Below are positions 1-7,843 of a stretch of DNA of 64,000 nt, piece by piece. Made by a program: the position numbers and the translations under genes. Below the pieces are notes generated by a model that worked only from the letters and a program-made list of their open reading frames with translations, was not told the DNA's origin and searched no databases. The DNA comes from Actinophytocola oryzae (GTDB lineage: Bacteria > Actinomycetota > Actinomycetes > Mycobacteriales > Pseudonocardiaceae). The stretch's first letter is position 1, and the number at the start of each line of letters is the position of its first letter. The stretch is from positions 372,001-436,000 of the forward strand of contig NZ_SOCP01000005.1 of the NCBI RefSeq assembly GCF_004364325.1, read 5' to 3'.

Positions 1-1
1 A

Positions 2-709
2 GAAGGCGCATCTCCATCCGAAGCTGCACGAATAACACGTGAAGTGTGGCGGATCGAACCTGGCCCACTTGCCCACCTCGCGGCAACAATCGAGGCACAC
101 GGCATTGTTGTGACGCTCATTCCGCTGACGAACAAAGCGATCACCCGGGTAAGCGCATACTCAACAAGCGCTCTGGGCAGACCGCTGATTATCGCAACCC
201 CGGAGCGCGCCGCCTCAATCTATCGGTATCGGTTCACCTGCGCACATGAACTTGGCCACCTGCTATTGCATTCGAACCCTTTGCCTGGAGACCGCCAACA
301 GGAACGGGAAGCCGATGAGTTCGCGGCCGAGTTGTTGACCCCACATACCCAGATCGAGGCCCTTTTGCCGCGAACGATTCGAATGGCTGCGCTGGATCGG
401 CTTAGCACGTCTTGGGGTGTCTCTATCGAGTCGCTGATCAGACGAATGGGTGAGCTTCGAATCGTGTCCGACGTATCGGTCCGTCGCGCATACCAGCGGC
501 TCAACAACATGGCAGCTTTCCGTCGGGACGAGCCGATCGCGACATATCGAGGGGAAGTTCCATCTCTACTCAAGGACGCGTTGAGTCTCGCCGAACAACA
601 CGGGCTGACCCGTGCTCAACTCGCCTCCGAATTGTGTTGGTCCACCCAACATCTAAGCGAGGTTCTCGGCGACGCCGACTCCCGACCCCAATTGCACATC
701 GTGAAATAG
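2..709 (+). CDS. ImmA/IrrE family metallo-endopeptidase, 5' partial
   Basis: The frame is open to the left edge, and residues encoded before the first GTG (position 44) already fit the family, so the gene starts outside the window. A zinc-protease motif HELGH (about positions 247-261) follows the usual N-terminal helical part and is followed by an acidic EREADEFAAELL segment that supplies the third ligand. The last 60 residues look like a helix-turn-helix (LTRAQLASELCWSTQHLSEV). Family members cleave repressors of mobile elements or stress regulons and are often fused to an XRE domain, which here would lie off the window. GC is lower by eye than in all following genes, suggesting horizontal origin. 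Family assignment is firm; the substrate is unknown. Confidence 0.85.
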   Translation, partial: EGASPSEAARITREVWRIEPGPLAHLAATIEAHGIVVTLIPLTNKAITRVSAYSTSALGRPLIIATPERAASIYRYRFTCAHELGHLLLHSNPLPGDRQQEREADEFAAELLTPHTQIEALLPRTIRMAALDRLSTSWGVSIESLIRRMGELRIVSDVSVRRAYQRLNNMAAFRRDEPIATYRGEVPSLLKDALSLAEQHGLTRAQLASELCWSTQHLSEVLGDADSRPQLHIVK

Positions 710-1018
710 AAATTTCATCCGTGTAAGTGTGCAGATCCTGGCCGAGGCTCGTCCGCGCCCTACACTTGAAGTAGCGTCCGGACGCCAGGCCAGGGTCCGG
801 CCGCCCCGTAACCAGGCAAGTCGTGCCCCGCATGTCACAGCAAGCGCAGGATCGGTTCACGAACTCGGTCGTGGCTCTCACCATCGCCCGAACTCGCCGA
901 GCGCCGCGATCAGCCCGACGCCGTGCGACGACTGACGTCGCCATGACCGACGCATCGCAACCCGCACCCAATGATCGAGTTTTGCAATCTTGTTTAGTTC
1001 GTTGGTGCTGGTCAGAGG
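710..1018. other. Intergenic stretch without a supported gene
   Basis: No frame here has both a plausible start and protein-like composition. A 6-bp inverted repeat CCGGAC/GTCCGG (778-783 and 795-800) could fold into a terminator-like hairpin behind the protease gene. The last 50 bases before the tRNA are AT-richer. No integrase or second copy of the tRNA 3' end is visible. Confidence 0.5.
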
Positions 1019-1095
1019 TGGTGGGGCCGAAGGGAGTCGAACCCTCACTGGCTGGAACCTAAATCCAGTGCCTCTGCCTGTTGGGCTACGGCCCC
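1019..1095 (-). tRNA. tRNA with UAG anticodon (Leu-like), class I form
   Basis: The minus strand folds into a complete cloverleaf. The acceptor GGGGCCG pairs with CGGCCCC, followed by an encoded ACCA (1019-1022 complement). The anticodon arm is CTGGA-TTTAGGT-TCCAG, giving anticodon UAG with the same 7-base loop as standard bacterial tRNA-Leu(UAG). The T arm is GAGGG-TTCGACT-CCCTT. The variable region is only five bases (CCAGT), whereas bacterial tRNA-Leu normally carries a long variable arm. The D arm (GCCC...GAGGC) holds one extra base compared with a regular four-pair stem. Function as a leucine tRNA is therefore inferred from the anticodon only. Confidence 0.85.
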
Positions 1096-1275
1096 GGTGT
1101 TGCCTGGACAGCGTAGCCCGGGTGGTTCGCGGGTTGGTCACGCCGTCTGGGTTGGTGTTGGGTGGTGGCTCACAGGACTGTGATCCAGCTGTGTTCGAGA
1201 TCGGGTTGGACTTCGGTTGGTGGGGACGGCGGGCCTACTACGCTGTCGGCACCATCACGCAACTGGAGGCCGGAC

Positions 1276-1458
1276 ATGCGCGCACCCCGTGCGTTGATGG
1301 CCGTTCTCCATCTGGTTGACCGGTTCGAGGCTAGTGGGATCTACGTGCCTGGTGAGGACAACAAGTCGATCTCTCCGTGGCGGGACTTCGGGTGGCTCTT
1401 CGCGGGCTTCCTGATCGCCACGGCGGTCTTCGTTCTGCTCTTTGCACTTGCTGCCTGA
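1276..1458 (+). CDS. Small single-span membrane protein, hypothetical
   Basis: A 60-residue frame begins at ATG 1276, six bases after a full GGAGG (1265-1269), which fixes the start. The N-terminal 35 residues are mixed and soluble, with an RALMAVLHLVDRFEASGIY helix-like stretch. The C-terminal 24 residues (FGWLFAGFLIATAVFVLLF) form one hydrophobic span ending the protein. No family is recognised. It stands alone between the tRNA and a lipoprotein gene; strong ribosome binding site and clean topology argue for a real gene. Confidence 0.6.
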   Translation: MRAPRALMAVLHLVDRFEASGIYVPGEDNKSISPWRDFGWLFAGFLIATAVFVLLFALAA

Positions 1459-1604
1459 AACGTGTCGGCGGTCACTGCTGGTGGCTCTCTGGTCACAGCT
1501 CGGCCACGGCATGACACCAGGTCCGGCATGGCCCACTACAACCACCTGCCTCACCGGCATAGTGCGTTCAGACGCATCCGTCATCGCCCGGGAAGGGGTC
1601 CTTC

Positions 1605-2141
1605 GTGCCAGTGATCAGACTTGCGGTCGCGGCATGCCTTCTCCTGGTTCTCTCGGCCTGTGGCGTCAGCCTGGCCCCCACCAGCTCTGTTCACCAGTCG
1701 CTTCGGACTCCGGCGCCTTCTGTGGCTGCTGCGGAGCGGTCCGAGTACACGGCTGCGGACGCCGTCACCCGGTCGATCAGTCGGGACGTCACCTTGCTCG
1801 TGTCCAAGCCCACGTCCTTCACGCCTACCGAGGAGGCTTATCCGCGGGCGGCTCGGGCTGTGGCGTTCGAGTTGGTGATCGACAACCAGAGTGACACCGT
1901 GTATCGGCCGGCCCAGTTGTCGTTTGTTGCCACCGTCGACGGGACGACCACTGATCAGGTCATCGACACAACGCAGGGTTACAGCGGTGTCATGGGGACC
2001 GACGATGAGGTTCTGCCCAGCCAGACTTTGCGGTTCTCGGTCGCCTTCGGGGTGCACGAGCAGCCGTGCGCGGTTCGGGTGGCGGTTCGGCCGGAGTCGG
2101 CCGCGGCCAGTGCCATCCCCATCTTCGACGGCACGATCTGA
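1605..2141 (+). CDS. Secreted lipoprotein with DUF4352-like immunoglobulin fold
   Basis: The 178-residue product starts at GTG 1605 behind GGAAGGGG. It carries a lipoprotein signal, with a hydrophobic core and lipobox LSAC, so Cys19 would be lipidated at the outer face of the membrane. The mature part alternates short beta segments (VAFELVIDNQSDTVYRPAQL, QTLRFSVAFGV), resembling the DUF4352/telomeric-repeat-binding-like immunoglobulin fold found in many actinobacterial lipoproteins. No catalytic motif is visible. The assignment rests on signal and fold pattern; no specific role can be given. Confidence 0.65.
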   Translation: MPVIRLAVAACLLLVLSACGVSLAPTSSVHQSLRTPAPSVAAAERSEYTAADAVTRSISRDVTLLVSKPTSFTPTEEAYPRAARAVAFELVIDNQSDTVYRPAQLSFVATVDGTTTDQVIDTTQGYSGVMGTDDEVLPSQTLRFSVAFGVHEQPCAVRVAVRPESAAASAIPIFDGTI

Positions 2142-2174
2142 TGGCTGTCGGTCCCACCGGATAACGTCCTCGCC

Positions 2175-2639
2175 ATGACTCGACTCTCCGAGGGCGACAC
2201 CGCCCCTGACTTCCGACTGCCGGACTCCGACGGCAACGACGTCTCCCTGTCCGACTTTCGCGGACGGCACGTCCTCGTCTACTTCTATCCCGCCGCGGGC
2301 ACCCCTGGCTGCACCAAGCAGGCATGTGACTTCCGGGACAACCTCGCCGAACTCAACGATGCCGGGTTCGCCGTCGTCGGCATCTCTCCTGACAAGCCTG
2401 CCAAGCTTGCCAAGTTCGTCGCTGACGAAGGGCTCACCTTTCCGCTTCTCTCCGACCCCGACCGGAAGGTTCTCGACGCCTGGGGCGCATTCGGCGAGAA
2501 GCAGAACTACGGGCGCACGATCATGGGCGTGATCCGCTCCACCTTCGTCGTCGACCCGGATGGCAAGATCCTCAAGGCCATGTACAACGTGCGTGCGACT
2601 GGTCACGTTGCGAAGTTGCGAAAGGACCTGAAGGTATGA
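2175..2639 (+). CDS. bcp: Thioredoxin-dependent thiol peroxidase (Bcp/PrxQ)
   Basis: This 154-residue cytosolic peroxiredoxin reduces peroxides using thioredoxin. The active-site loop reads YPAAGTPGCTKQACDF: Cys46 is the peroxidatic cysteine in the P-x(3)-T-x(2)-C setting, and Cys51, five residues later, is the resolving cysteine of the alpha-2 PrxQ type. The later SD(P)DRKVLDAWGAFGEK and conserved R (GVIRSTFVVDPDG) complete the family pattern. Length equals the usual 150-160 residues. It starts at ATG 2175, 33 bp after the lipoprotein gene, and could be co-transcribed with it. Confidence 0.95.
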   Translation: MTRLSEGDTAPDFRLPDSDGNDVSLSDFRGRHVLVYFYPAAGTPGCTKQACDFRDNLAELNDAGFAVVGISPDKPAKLAKFVADEGLTFPLLSDPDRKVLDAWGAFGEKQNYGRTIMGVIRSTFVVDPDGKILKAMYNVRATGHVAKLRKDLKV

Positions 2640-2768
2640 CGGGCCTGACACGCAACTGAAACTAAATTGCGGGCAACCTGATGGGATTGTCGCGCGTACG
2701 TCGCCGACACGCGGAAAGTTGTCACTCGACCGGGTCAACTTCGCGAATCCACGCGGCGTATTCACGGC

Positions 2769-3707
2769 ATGCTCAACTCCTCCGCTCGCCGCGCCGCTCT
2801 CCTCGGTGCCTCGGCGGCTGTCGTCATCGGTGTCGCGGCCCTGACCGGTGCTTGTGGCGCACGGCCGACGGCAACGATCGGTGAGCCCGTCATCGTGCCG
2901 CAGGCGACCGCGACCACCAGTGTCAGCGTTCCCGCGCCTCAGCCGAAGCCGGACCCCAAGGACGCGCCGCCAGTGAACTCCCCCAAGGACTCGGGGTCGC
3001 CGCTCGACCCTCAGAACGTCCTGGCCGCGGCCGTGCAGGTCGAGCCGAACACCACGCTCGGTGCGGTGGTGTTCGACACGGTCACGAACAAGGAGCTGCT
3101 CGTCATCGAGCCTGACCGGCAGTTTCGGTCGGCGTCGCTGGTGAAGCTCCTTATCGCGATCGACGCTCTCGACCAGGGGGTCGGGTCCGACGAGCGGAAG
3201 TTGATCTGGCGGATGTTGTCGCTCTCCGACGACGCGATCGCCAGCCAGCTGTGGGTTCGCCACGGTGGCCCCGAGCTGGTCACTCGCGCGGCCACCCTCA
3301 TCGGGTTGCAGAACACCGAACCGCCCGAGAAGTACGGCCGCTGGGGCGAGACCAAGGTGACCGCCCACGACATGGTGCGCGTCTACCAGTACGTCATGAC
3401 CGCCCTGCCGCCGGAGGACCACACGCTGATCGTCGACGCGCTGGGCCAGGCGCCAGAGCACGCGGCGGACGACTTCCGCCAGTACTTCGGGATTCCCGAC
3501 GGTCTGAACGCACAGTGGGCGATCAAGCAGGGCTGGGGCAACAACGACCACTCGATGGTCCTGCACAGCACGGGGCTCGTCGGCGCGAAGTGGCGCTACG
3601 TCGTGGTGTTGCTGACCGAGCACCCGCTCGGTTCGGGGTGGCGGACGTGCTCGCAGTCGGTCACGGCGGCGGCCGGCGCGTTGGACGGGCAGCTGCCCGG
3701 AGCGTGA
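2769..3707 (+). CDS. Serine hydrolase lipoprotein, class A beta-lactamase fold
   Basis: The 312-residue product has an N-terminal signal ending in TGAC, consistent with a lipobox, then a Pro/Lys-rich linker (about residues 45-85) and a penicillin-recognising-type domain. The SxxK motif is seen in FRSASLVKLLIA, an SDD motif (LSLSDDAIASQL) occupies the SDN position, and IKQGWG stands where KTG would be. It lacks a clear omega-loop ExxLN, so it is more likely a cell-wall-associated hydrolase or binding protein than a true beta-lactamase. It starts at ATG 2769 with a weak ribosome binding site. It converges on rdgB with only five bases between the stops. Confidence 0.75.
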   Translation: MLNSSARRAALLGASAAVVIGVAALTGACGARPTATIGEPVIVPQATATTSVSVPAPQPKPDPKDAPPVNSPKDSGSPLDPQNVLAAAVQVEPNTTLGAVVFDTVTNKELLVIEPDRQFRSASLVKLLIAIDALDQGVGSDERKLIWRMLSLSDDAIASQLWVRHGGPELVTRAATLIGLQNTEPPEKYGRWGETKVTAHDMVRVYQYVMTALPPEDHTLIVDALGQAPEHAADDFRQYFGIPDGLNAQWAIKQGWGNNDHSMVLHSTGLVGAKWRYVVVLLTEHPLGSGWRTCSQSVTAAAGALDGQLPGA

Positions 3708-3712
3708 GCGCC

Positions 3713-4321
3713 TCAGCGGTCGCCGAGACTCCTCAGGTGCGGCAGCAGCAGCGAGAGCGCGCGGCCACGGTGGGAGATCGCGTCCTTCTCCTCGGTCAAC
3801 AGTTCGGCCGAGGTCCTGGTCTCGCCCTCGGGGACGAAGATCGGGTCGTAGCCGAAACCGTTGGTGCCCCTGGGCTTCCGCACCAGCGTCCCCGGCCAGA
3901 CACCCCGCACCACGATCTCCGTGCCGTTCGTCAGCACCAGCGCCGTCGCGCACACGAACTGTGCACCCAGGCGGTCGTCCGGGATGTCGGTCACCTGCTC
4001 CAGCACCAGCTCCAGGTTCCTGCGGTCGTCCCTCGCAGTCCCGGCCCAGCGCGCGGACAGCACCCCGGGCATGCCGTTCAACGCGTCGACCGCGATGCCA
4101 GAGTCGTCGGCCACCGTCGGCAGGCCTGTCGCGGCCACCGCGTCCCGGGCCTTGGCCACCGCGTTGTCCTCGAAGGTCGCGCCGGTCTCCGGGGCCTCCT
4201 CGAACTCCGGGACCTCGTCCAGGCCGACCACCGTCACGCCCTCGATCCCGGCACGTTCGATGATTCTGTGCATTTCCTGCAGCTTCTTGACGTTTCTGGA
4301 CGCCACGAGCAGCTGGGTCAC
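3713..4321 (-). CDS. rdgB: Non-canonical purine NTP pyrophosphatase
   Basis: This 202-residue HAM1/RdgB enzyme hydrolyses dITP, ITP and XTP to monophosphates, cleaning the nucleotide pool. Visible signatures are the N-terminal SRNVKKLQEM, the acidic loop ENAVAKARDAVAATGLPTVADDSG (residues about 58-78), GVLSARWAG, and the C-terminal SHRGRAL. Length is normal. Its ATG overlaps the rph stop by four bases, the same rph-rdgB coupling as in mycobacteria (Rv1340-Rv1341). Confidence 0.95.
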   Translation of the reverse strand: MTQLLVASRNVKKLQEMHRIIERAGIEGVTVVGLDEVPEFEEAPETGATFEDNAVAKARDAVAATGLPTVADDSGIAVDALNGMPGVLSARWAGTARDDRRNLELVLEQVTDIPDDRLGAQFVCATALVLTNGTEIVVRGVWPGTLVRKPRGTNGFGYDPIFVPEGETRTSAELLTEEKDAISHRGRALSLLLPHLRSLGDR

Positions 4322-5082
4322 GGGCGGGCCACCTTCGGGGTAGGGAGTTCACCTGGGTAGGGCTGCGCCAGCGCGGCCAACTGCAGTGCGTTGATGTCAG
4401 CGCACCCCGCCATCGCCAGGTCGAGCATGCGGTCCAGCGTGCTGCGGGTGAACGTGGCGCCCTCACCGGTGCCCTGCACCTCGATGATCGTGCCCGCGTC
4501 GGTGGCGACCACGTTCATGTCCACCTCCGCCCTCGCGTCCTCCTCGTACGGGAGGTCGAGGCGGATGCGGCCGTCCACGACGCCGACGCTCACCGCCTGC
4601 ACAGAGCAGGACAGCGGTTGCGGGTCGGCCAGCCTGCCCGCGGCACCCAACCAGGTGATCGCGTCGGCCAGTGCGACGTAACCGCCGGTGATGGCCGCGG
4701 TGCGGGTGCCGCCGTCGGCCTGCAGCACGTCACAGTCGATCACGATCGTGTTCTCGCCGAGGGCCGCCAGGTCGATGCAGGCACGCAGCGAGCGGCCGAT
4801 CAGGCGGCTGATCTCGTGGGTGCGGCCACCGACTCGGCCCTTGATCGACTCACGGTCGCTTCTGGTGTTGGTGGCCGACGGCAGCATCGCGTACTCGGCG
4901 GTGACCCAGCCGAGGCCGGAGCCCTTGCGCCAGCGGGGCACGCCCTCGGTCACGCTCGCCGCGCACAGGACCCTGGTCTTGCCGAACTCGACCAGTACCG
5001 AGCCTGCCGGCCAGACCTGGAAACCTCGGGTGAGCTTGATCTCCCGGAGCTGGTCGTCGTTCCTGCCATCACTACGTGCCAC
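4318..5082 (-). CDS. rph: Ribonuclease PH
   Basis: A phosphorolytic 3'-5' exoribonuclease that trims tRNA 3' ends. The protein shows RxDGR at the N terminus, GSVLVEFGKTRVLCAASV, RSDRES and RGR-like (IKGRVGGRTHEISRLIGRSLRA) substrate motifs, and DCDVLQADGGTRTAAITG. I chose the GTG at 5082 because it places the conserved ARSDGR directly at the N terminus, as in mycobacterial RphA; a GTG at 5103 would add seven residues (start MGPRVHA). The resulting 254 residues match the family. It sits first in the rph-rdgB pair, downstream of the flippase/TetR divergence. Confidence 0.93.
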   Translation of the reverse strand: MARSDGRNDDQLREIKLTRGFQVWPAGSVLVEFGKTRVLCAASVTEGVPRWRKGSGLGWVTAEYAMLPSATNTRSDRESIKGRVGGRTHEISRLIGRSLRACIDLAALGENTIVIDCDVLQADGGTRTAAITGGYVALADAITWLGAAGRLADPQPLSCSVQAVSVGVVDGRIRLDLPYEEDARAEVDMNVVATDAGTIIEVQGTGEGATFTRSTLDRMLDLAMAGCADINALQLAALAQPYPGELPTPKVARP

Positions 5083-5200
5083 GGCGTGAACTCTAGGCCC
5101 CACGCGACCGAGCGTTGACCGCGGTTCGAGTCCACCGCGTTACCACTGTGGCAGAGGTTACCTCCCCGTCGATTGACCGAACGGCCAACACGGAGGAACA

Positions 5201-5216
5201 TTCAACGTAGGTTGAA
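5201..5216. promoter_or_regulatory. Perfect inverted repeat TTCAAC-N4-GTTGAA, operator-like
   Basis: A six-base perfect inverted repeat with a GTAG spacer lies 15 bp before the flippase start and just ahead of its GGAGG. Symmetry and position fit a repressor site, for instance for the TetR gene encoded downstream. No binding partner is shown by the sequence. Confidence 0.4.
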
Positions 5217-5230
5217 AAGCGGAGGCGGCC

Positions 5231-6403
5231 ATGTCCGAGGGGGACCAACAGGCCAGGAAGAAGCACCCGGTACTCGTCAACGCCCTGAAGGCGGCGGCCG
5301 TGCTGGTACTTCTCATCGTCGCCGTCCTCTCCCTGCGCGGCAAGTTGCCGAGCGTCACAGCGATCAGGCACGCGATCATCGACGCGGACACCAGCTGGTT
5401 CGCCGTGGCCGTGGTCGCCGAGGCGCTCTCGATGGCCATGTTCGCCAGGCAGCAGCGCAGGCTGCTCACGGCGTTCGGCGTCCGCATGACGCGCCACCGC
5501 GCGCTCGCCCTGTCCTACAGCCGCTCCGCCATCGCCATCAGCCTGCCTGCGGGGTCGGCGATCTCGGCGGCGTACGCGTTCCGGCAGTTCCGGACCGGCG
5601 GCGCGAGCCGGACGACGGCCGCGACGGTCATGGTGCTGTCCGGGCTGCTGTCCTTCGCGGCCCTGTTCCTCCTCTACGCCACGGGTGCGCTCGCGGCGGC
5701 CGCAGTGCACGTCGGCACGGTGTGGCAACGCCAGACGAGCACCACGCACGTGTCACTGATCCTCGCGGTCGCGCTGGTCGTGATCGTCGGGTTGTTCGCG
5801 TGGCAGTCCGGGTGGCACCTCCAGCCGCGCCACCACCGCGCGCACCGGCCGGTCGCCACGCGCTGGCCGAGGCTGGGCAGGCTGGTCGCGCCGCTGTCCG
5901 AAGCGATCACCAGCTCCCGCGAGGTCGGCGGCAGGCACTGGACGCTCGCGCTCTGCGCCGCGTGCGCGAACTGGCTGACCGACCTGCTCTGCCTGTACTC
6001 GGCCGCCCGCGCGTTCCACCTGACCGTGAGCCTCGCCGCGATCGGCGCGGTGTACCTCACCGTCCAGGTCGTCCGGCAGGTACCGCTCACCCCCGGCGGC
6101 ATCGGCGTCATCGAGGTCAGCCTGCTCGCCGGCCTCGTATCCGCGGGCGCGGGAAACGCCGAGGCCGCGGCGACGGTGTTGGTCTACCGGCTCCTGTCCT
6201 GCTGGCTGATCATCCCGGTCGGGTTCCTGTGCTGGCTGGCGCTGCGCAGGCCGTCACACGAGCAGCCGGTCGAGGAGAGCACCGAGCTGGTCGGGGAACT
6301 CGACGGCGGCGCGCTCGTCGCCGGCCAGGTGACCGAGCAGCGCGTGCTGGAACACGCCGTCCACCAGGGCGTAGACGAGGCCAGACGGCACCGCCAACCG
6401 TAG
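5231..6403 (+). CDS. LPG synthase TM domain / flippase-like integral membrane protein (UPF0104)
   Basis: The 390-residue protein starts at ATG 5231, five bases after GGAGG. It has about eight hydrophobic spans with the family features: AISLPAGSAISAAYAFRQFR (about residues 97-117), and QVPLTPGGIGVIEVSLLAGLVSAG near residue 285, the hallmark of AglD/MprF-type membrane domains. Such proteins are linked to lipid or glycolipid translocation. Without a soluble synthase domain no lysyl transfer is expected. The last 50 residues after the final span are hydrophilic and lie antisense to the TetR 3' end, a 150-bp convergent overlap, so the natural tail may be atypical. Confidence 0.85.
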   Translation: MSEGDQQARKKHPVLVNALKAAAVLVLLIVAVLSLRGKLPSVTAIRHAIIDADTSWFAVAVVAEALSMAMFARQQRRLLTAFGVRMTRHRALALSYSRSAIAISLPAGSAISAAYAFRQFRTGGASRTTAATVMVLSGLLSFAALFLLYATGALAAAAVHVGTVWQRQTSTTHVSLILAVALVVIVGLFAWQSGWHLQPRHHRAHRPVATRWPRLGRLVAPLSEAITSSREVGGRHWTLALCAACANWLTDLLCLYSAARAFHLTVSLAAIGAVYLTVQVVRQVPLTPGGIGVIEVSLLAGLVSAGAGNAEAAATVLVYRLLSCWLIIPVGFLCWLALRRPSHEQPVEESTELVGELDGGALVAGQVTEQRVLEHAVHQGVDEARRHRQP

Positions 6404-6892
6404 GCCGGCGCGTTCGGCGCACTGGCTGACGATCCGGCCGATCATGCGTTCGATGCTGTGGTCGATGTCGCGGACATCGTCGCGGAACGACTCCTCGAAC
6501 ATCGTCTGGCCACGCAGGTCGTACCAGAGGCGGTGCATGTCGGTGTCCTGCGTCAGCGACGTGGACATGCCGGTGACGAACCGTTCCCGCACGTCATCCG
6601 TCTCGGTGAGGATCTGGTCGTAGCGGGTGATGGTCGTCGCCTTGTACTGACGGACGCAGTAGGTGATCAGGTCGACCTTGTCACGGAAGTAGTAGTGCAG
6701 CACGCCGTGTGAGAACTCGGAGTTCTGCGCGATCTCACGCAGGCTCGTACGCGCGTAGCCGAGCTCGGCGAGCGTGCGCAACGCGGAGTTGGCTAGCTGT
6801 GCCCGGCGCTGGGCGAACTTGTCGATCTTGCTGAGCTGGTCGATCTTCCTGCGGCGGACGACCTGCTTGTGCTCGGCGACCTTGGTGGACAC
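6254..6892 (-). CDS. TetR/AcrR family transcriptional regulator
   Basis: The 212-residue protein starts at GTG 6892, five bases after GAAGGA. The N-terminal helix-turn-helix spans about residues 30-75 (ALRTLAELGYARTSLREIA, then FSHGVLHYYFRDKVDLI), the usual TetR signature; a basic extension (VVRRRK) precedes it. The C-terminal ligand domain resembles BetI-type regulators (YALVDGVFQHALLGHLAG). Its 3' end overlaps the flippase gene tail on the other strand. The short palindromes at 5201 and 6951 are candidate targets, but the ligand cannot be inferred. Confidence 0.88.
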   Translation of the reverse strand: MSTKVAEHKQVVRRRKIDQLSKIDKFAQRRAQLANSALRTLAELGYARTSLREIAQNSEFSHGVLHYYFRDKVDLITYCVRQYKATTITRYDQILTETDDVRERFVTGMSTSLTQDTDMHRLWYDLRGQTMFEESFRDDVRDIDHSIERMIGRIVSQCAERAGLRLAVPSGLVYALVDGVFQHALLGHLAGDERAAVEFPDQLGALLDRLLV

Positions 6893-6950
6893 GGCGGTCC
6901 TTCGGCGTCAGCCTCCCCCGACCCGCGCTCTGCGGGCCGTAGGTCAGCAT

Positions 6951-6967
6951 ACCGGGCAATTGCCGGT
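6951..6967. promoter_or_regulatory. Inverted repeat ACCGG-N7-CCGGT ahead of the TetR gene
   Basis: The site lies 58 bp upstream of the TetR start and contains the 10-bp palindrome GGCAATTGCC at its centre. It may be the autoregulatory operator. The sequence differs from the 5201 palindrome, so both cannot be sites of the same protein without further evidence. Confidence 0.3.
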
Positions 6968-7049
6968 GATCCGGTCGCTCGTGCAACCAATCTGCGCGAG
7001 TTTGGGGAATTCGCGCCCTCTCGGACGGCAACTGCCCACTGGAGCAGCG

Positions 7050-7820
7050 CTAGACGCGGTAGGTCATGCGCTTCTCGACCAGGACGACCTCGCCGTCGTA
7101 GACCTCGGTGGCCTCGGCCAGAACGGCCTGGGGGTCCGTCCACGGGGCCACGTGGGTGATCAGCAGGCGCTTCACCCTGGCCCGGGTGGCCAGCTCGCCC
7201 AGCTGCCGACCGGAGAGGTGGACACCGGGTGGGCGGTCCTCGCTGTGGGTCCACGACGCCTCGCCGAGGAGGGTGTCCGCGTCGGCGGCCAGGTCGTCCA
7301 GGACGAGGCACGTGCCCGTGTCGGCCGTGTACGCCAGGGTCCGGCCGTCGTGGGTGAACCGGAACCCGTAGGTCTCGCAGGGGTGGTCCACCTCGAAGGC
7401 CTGGACCCTGAACGGGCCGATCGACTGGACCGTCGGCGTGAGCGGGCGGAAGTCGTAGATGTCCGTCAGGTCCGTCTCCGCCAGCGCGGCCCGGTCGGGG
7501 GCGTCCGCCGCGGCGAACCTCGTCGGCGCCTCCTCGGGGGCGTGGACGGGCAGGCGCCGCGCCCTGGTGTCGACCGGCGGTTCGGGGTGCCAGCGGCGCA
7601 GGACCGTGAGCGCGCTGAAGTCGGCGCAGTGGTCGGGGTGGAGGTGGGAGAACACCAGGGCGTCCAGCGTGAGCGGGTCACGCACCGCGGCGAGCTCCGC
7701 GAGGGTCCCGTTGCCCAGTTCCAGACCGAGGGCGAAGCCGTCGGCCTCGATGAGGTAGCCGGACGACGGCTGGTGGGGTCCGGATGTGCTGCCGGAACAG
7801 CCGAGCACGGTCACACGCAC
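7050..7820 (-). CDS. MBL-fold hydrolase, Rv1339-like phosphodiesterase
   Basis: The zinc-binding motif SHLHPDH (HxHxDH), TADTG with the bridging aspartate, and ITHVAPW with the last histidine define the metallo-beta-lactamase fold close to RNase Z and class II cyclic-nucleotide phosphodiesterases. The mycobacterial counterpart at the same locus (Rv1339) has been reported as an atypical cAMP phosphodiesterase. The start is taken as GTG 7820 (VRVTVLGCSGS), nine bases after GAAAGG; a GTG at 7847 overlapping the murI stop is the alternative and would add nine residues. It is followed in the conserved block by rph, though here separated by the flippase/TetR pair. Confidence 0.85.
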   Translation of the reverse strand: MRVTVLGCSGSTSGPHQPSSGYLIEADGFALGLELGNGTLAELAAVRDPLTLDALVFSHLHPDHCADFSALTVLRRWHPEPPVDTRARRLPVHAPEEAPTRFAAADAPDRAALAETDLTDIYDFRPLTPTVQSIGPFRVQAFEVDHPCETYGFRFTHDGRTLAYTADTGTCLVLDDLAADADTLLGEASWTHSEDRPPGVHLSGRQLGELATRARVKRLLITHVAPWTDPQAVLAEATEVYDGEVVLVEKRMTYRV

Positions 7821-7843
7821 GCGCGACAGCCTTTCACAAGTGA

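Noticed and set aside
710..1018. Integrase or second attachment site next to the tRNA
   Set aside because: Neither a recombinase frame nor a repeat of the tRNA 3' end is visible in this window.
1019..1095. UAG anticodon as an amber suppressor tRNA
   Set aside because: A suppressor reading the UAG stop needs anticodon CUA; UAG as anticodon reads CUA leucine codons.
2769..3707. Resistance beta-lactamase
   Set aside because: SxxK is present but the KTG position reads KQG and no ExxLN omega loop was found; a lipoprotein serine hydrolase is a safer call.
1581..4466. Minus-strand open frame of 961 codons over bcp, the serine hydrolase and rdgB
   Set aside because: It is antisense to three well-recognised genes, is Arg/Gly-rich without any domain, and arises from GC-rich codon bias.
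5093..5749. Long antisense frame over the start of the flippase gene
   Set aside because: It covers a gene with a perfect ribosome site and membrane spans and is compositionally biased.
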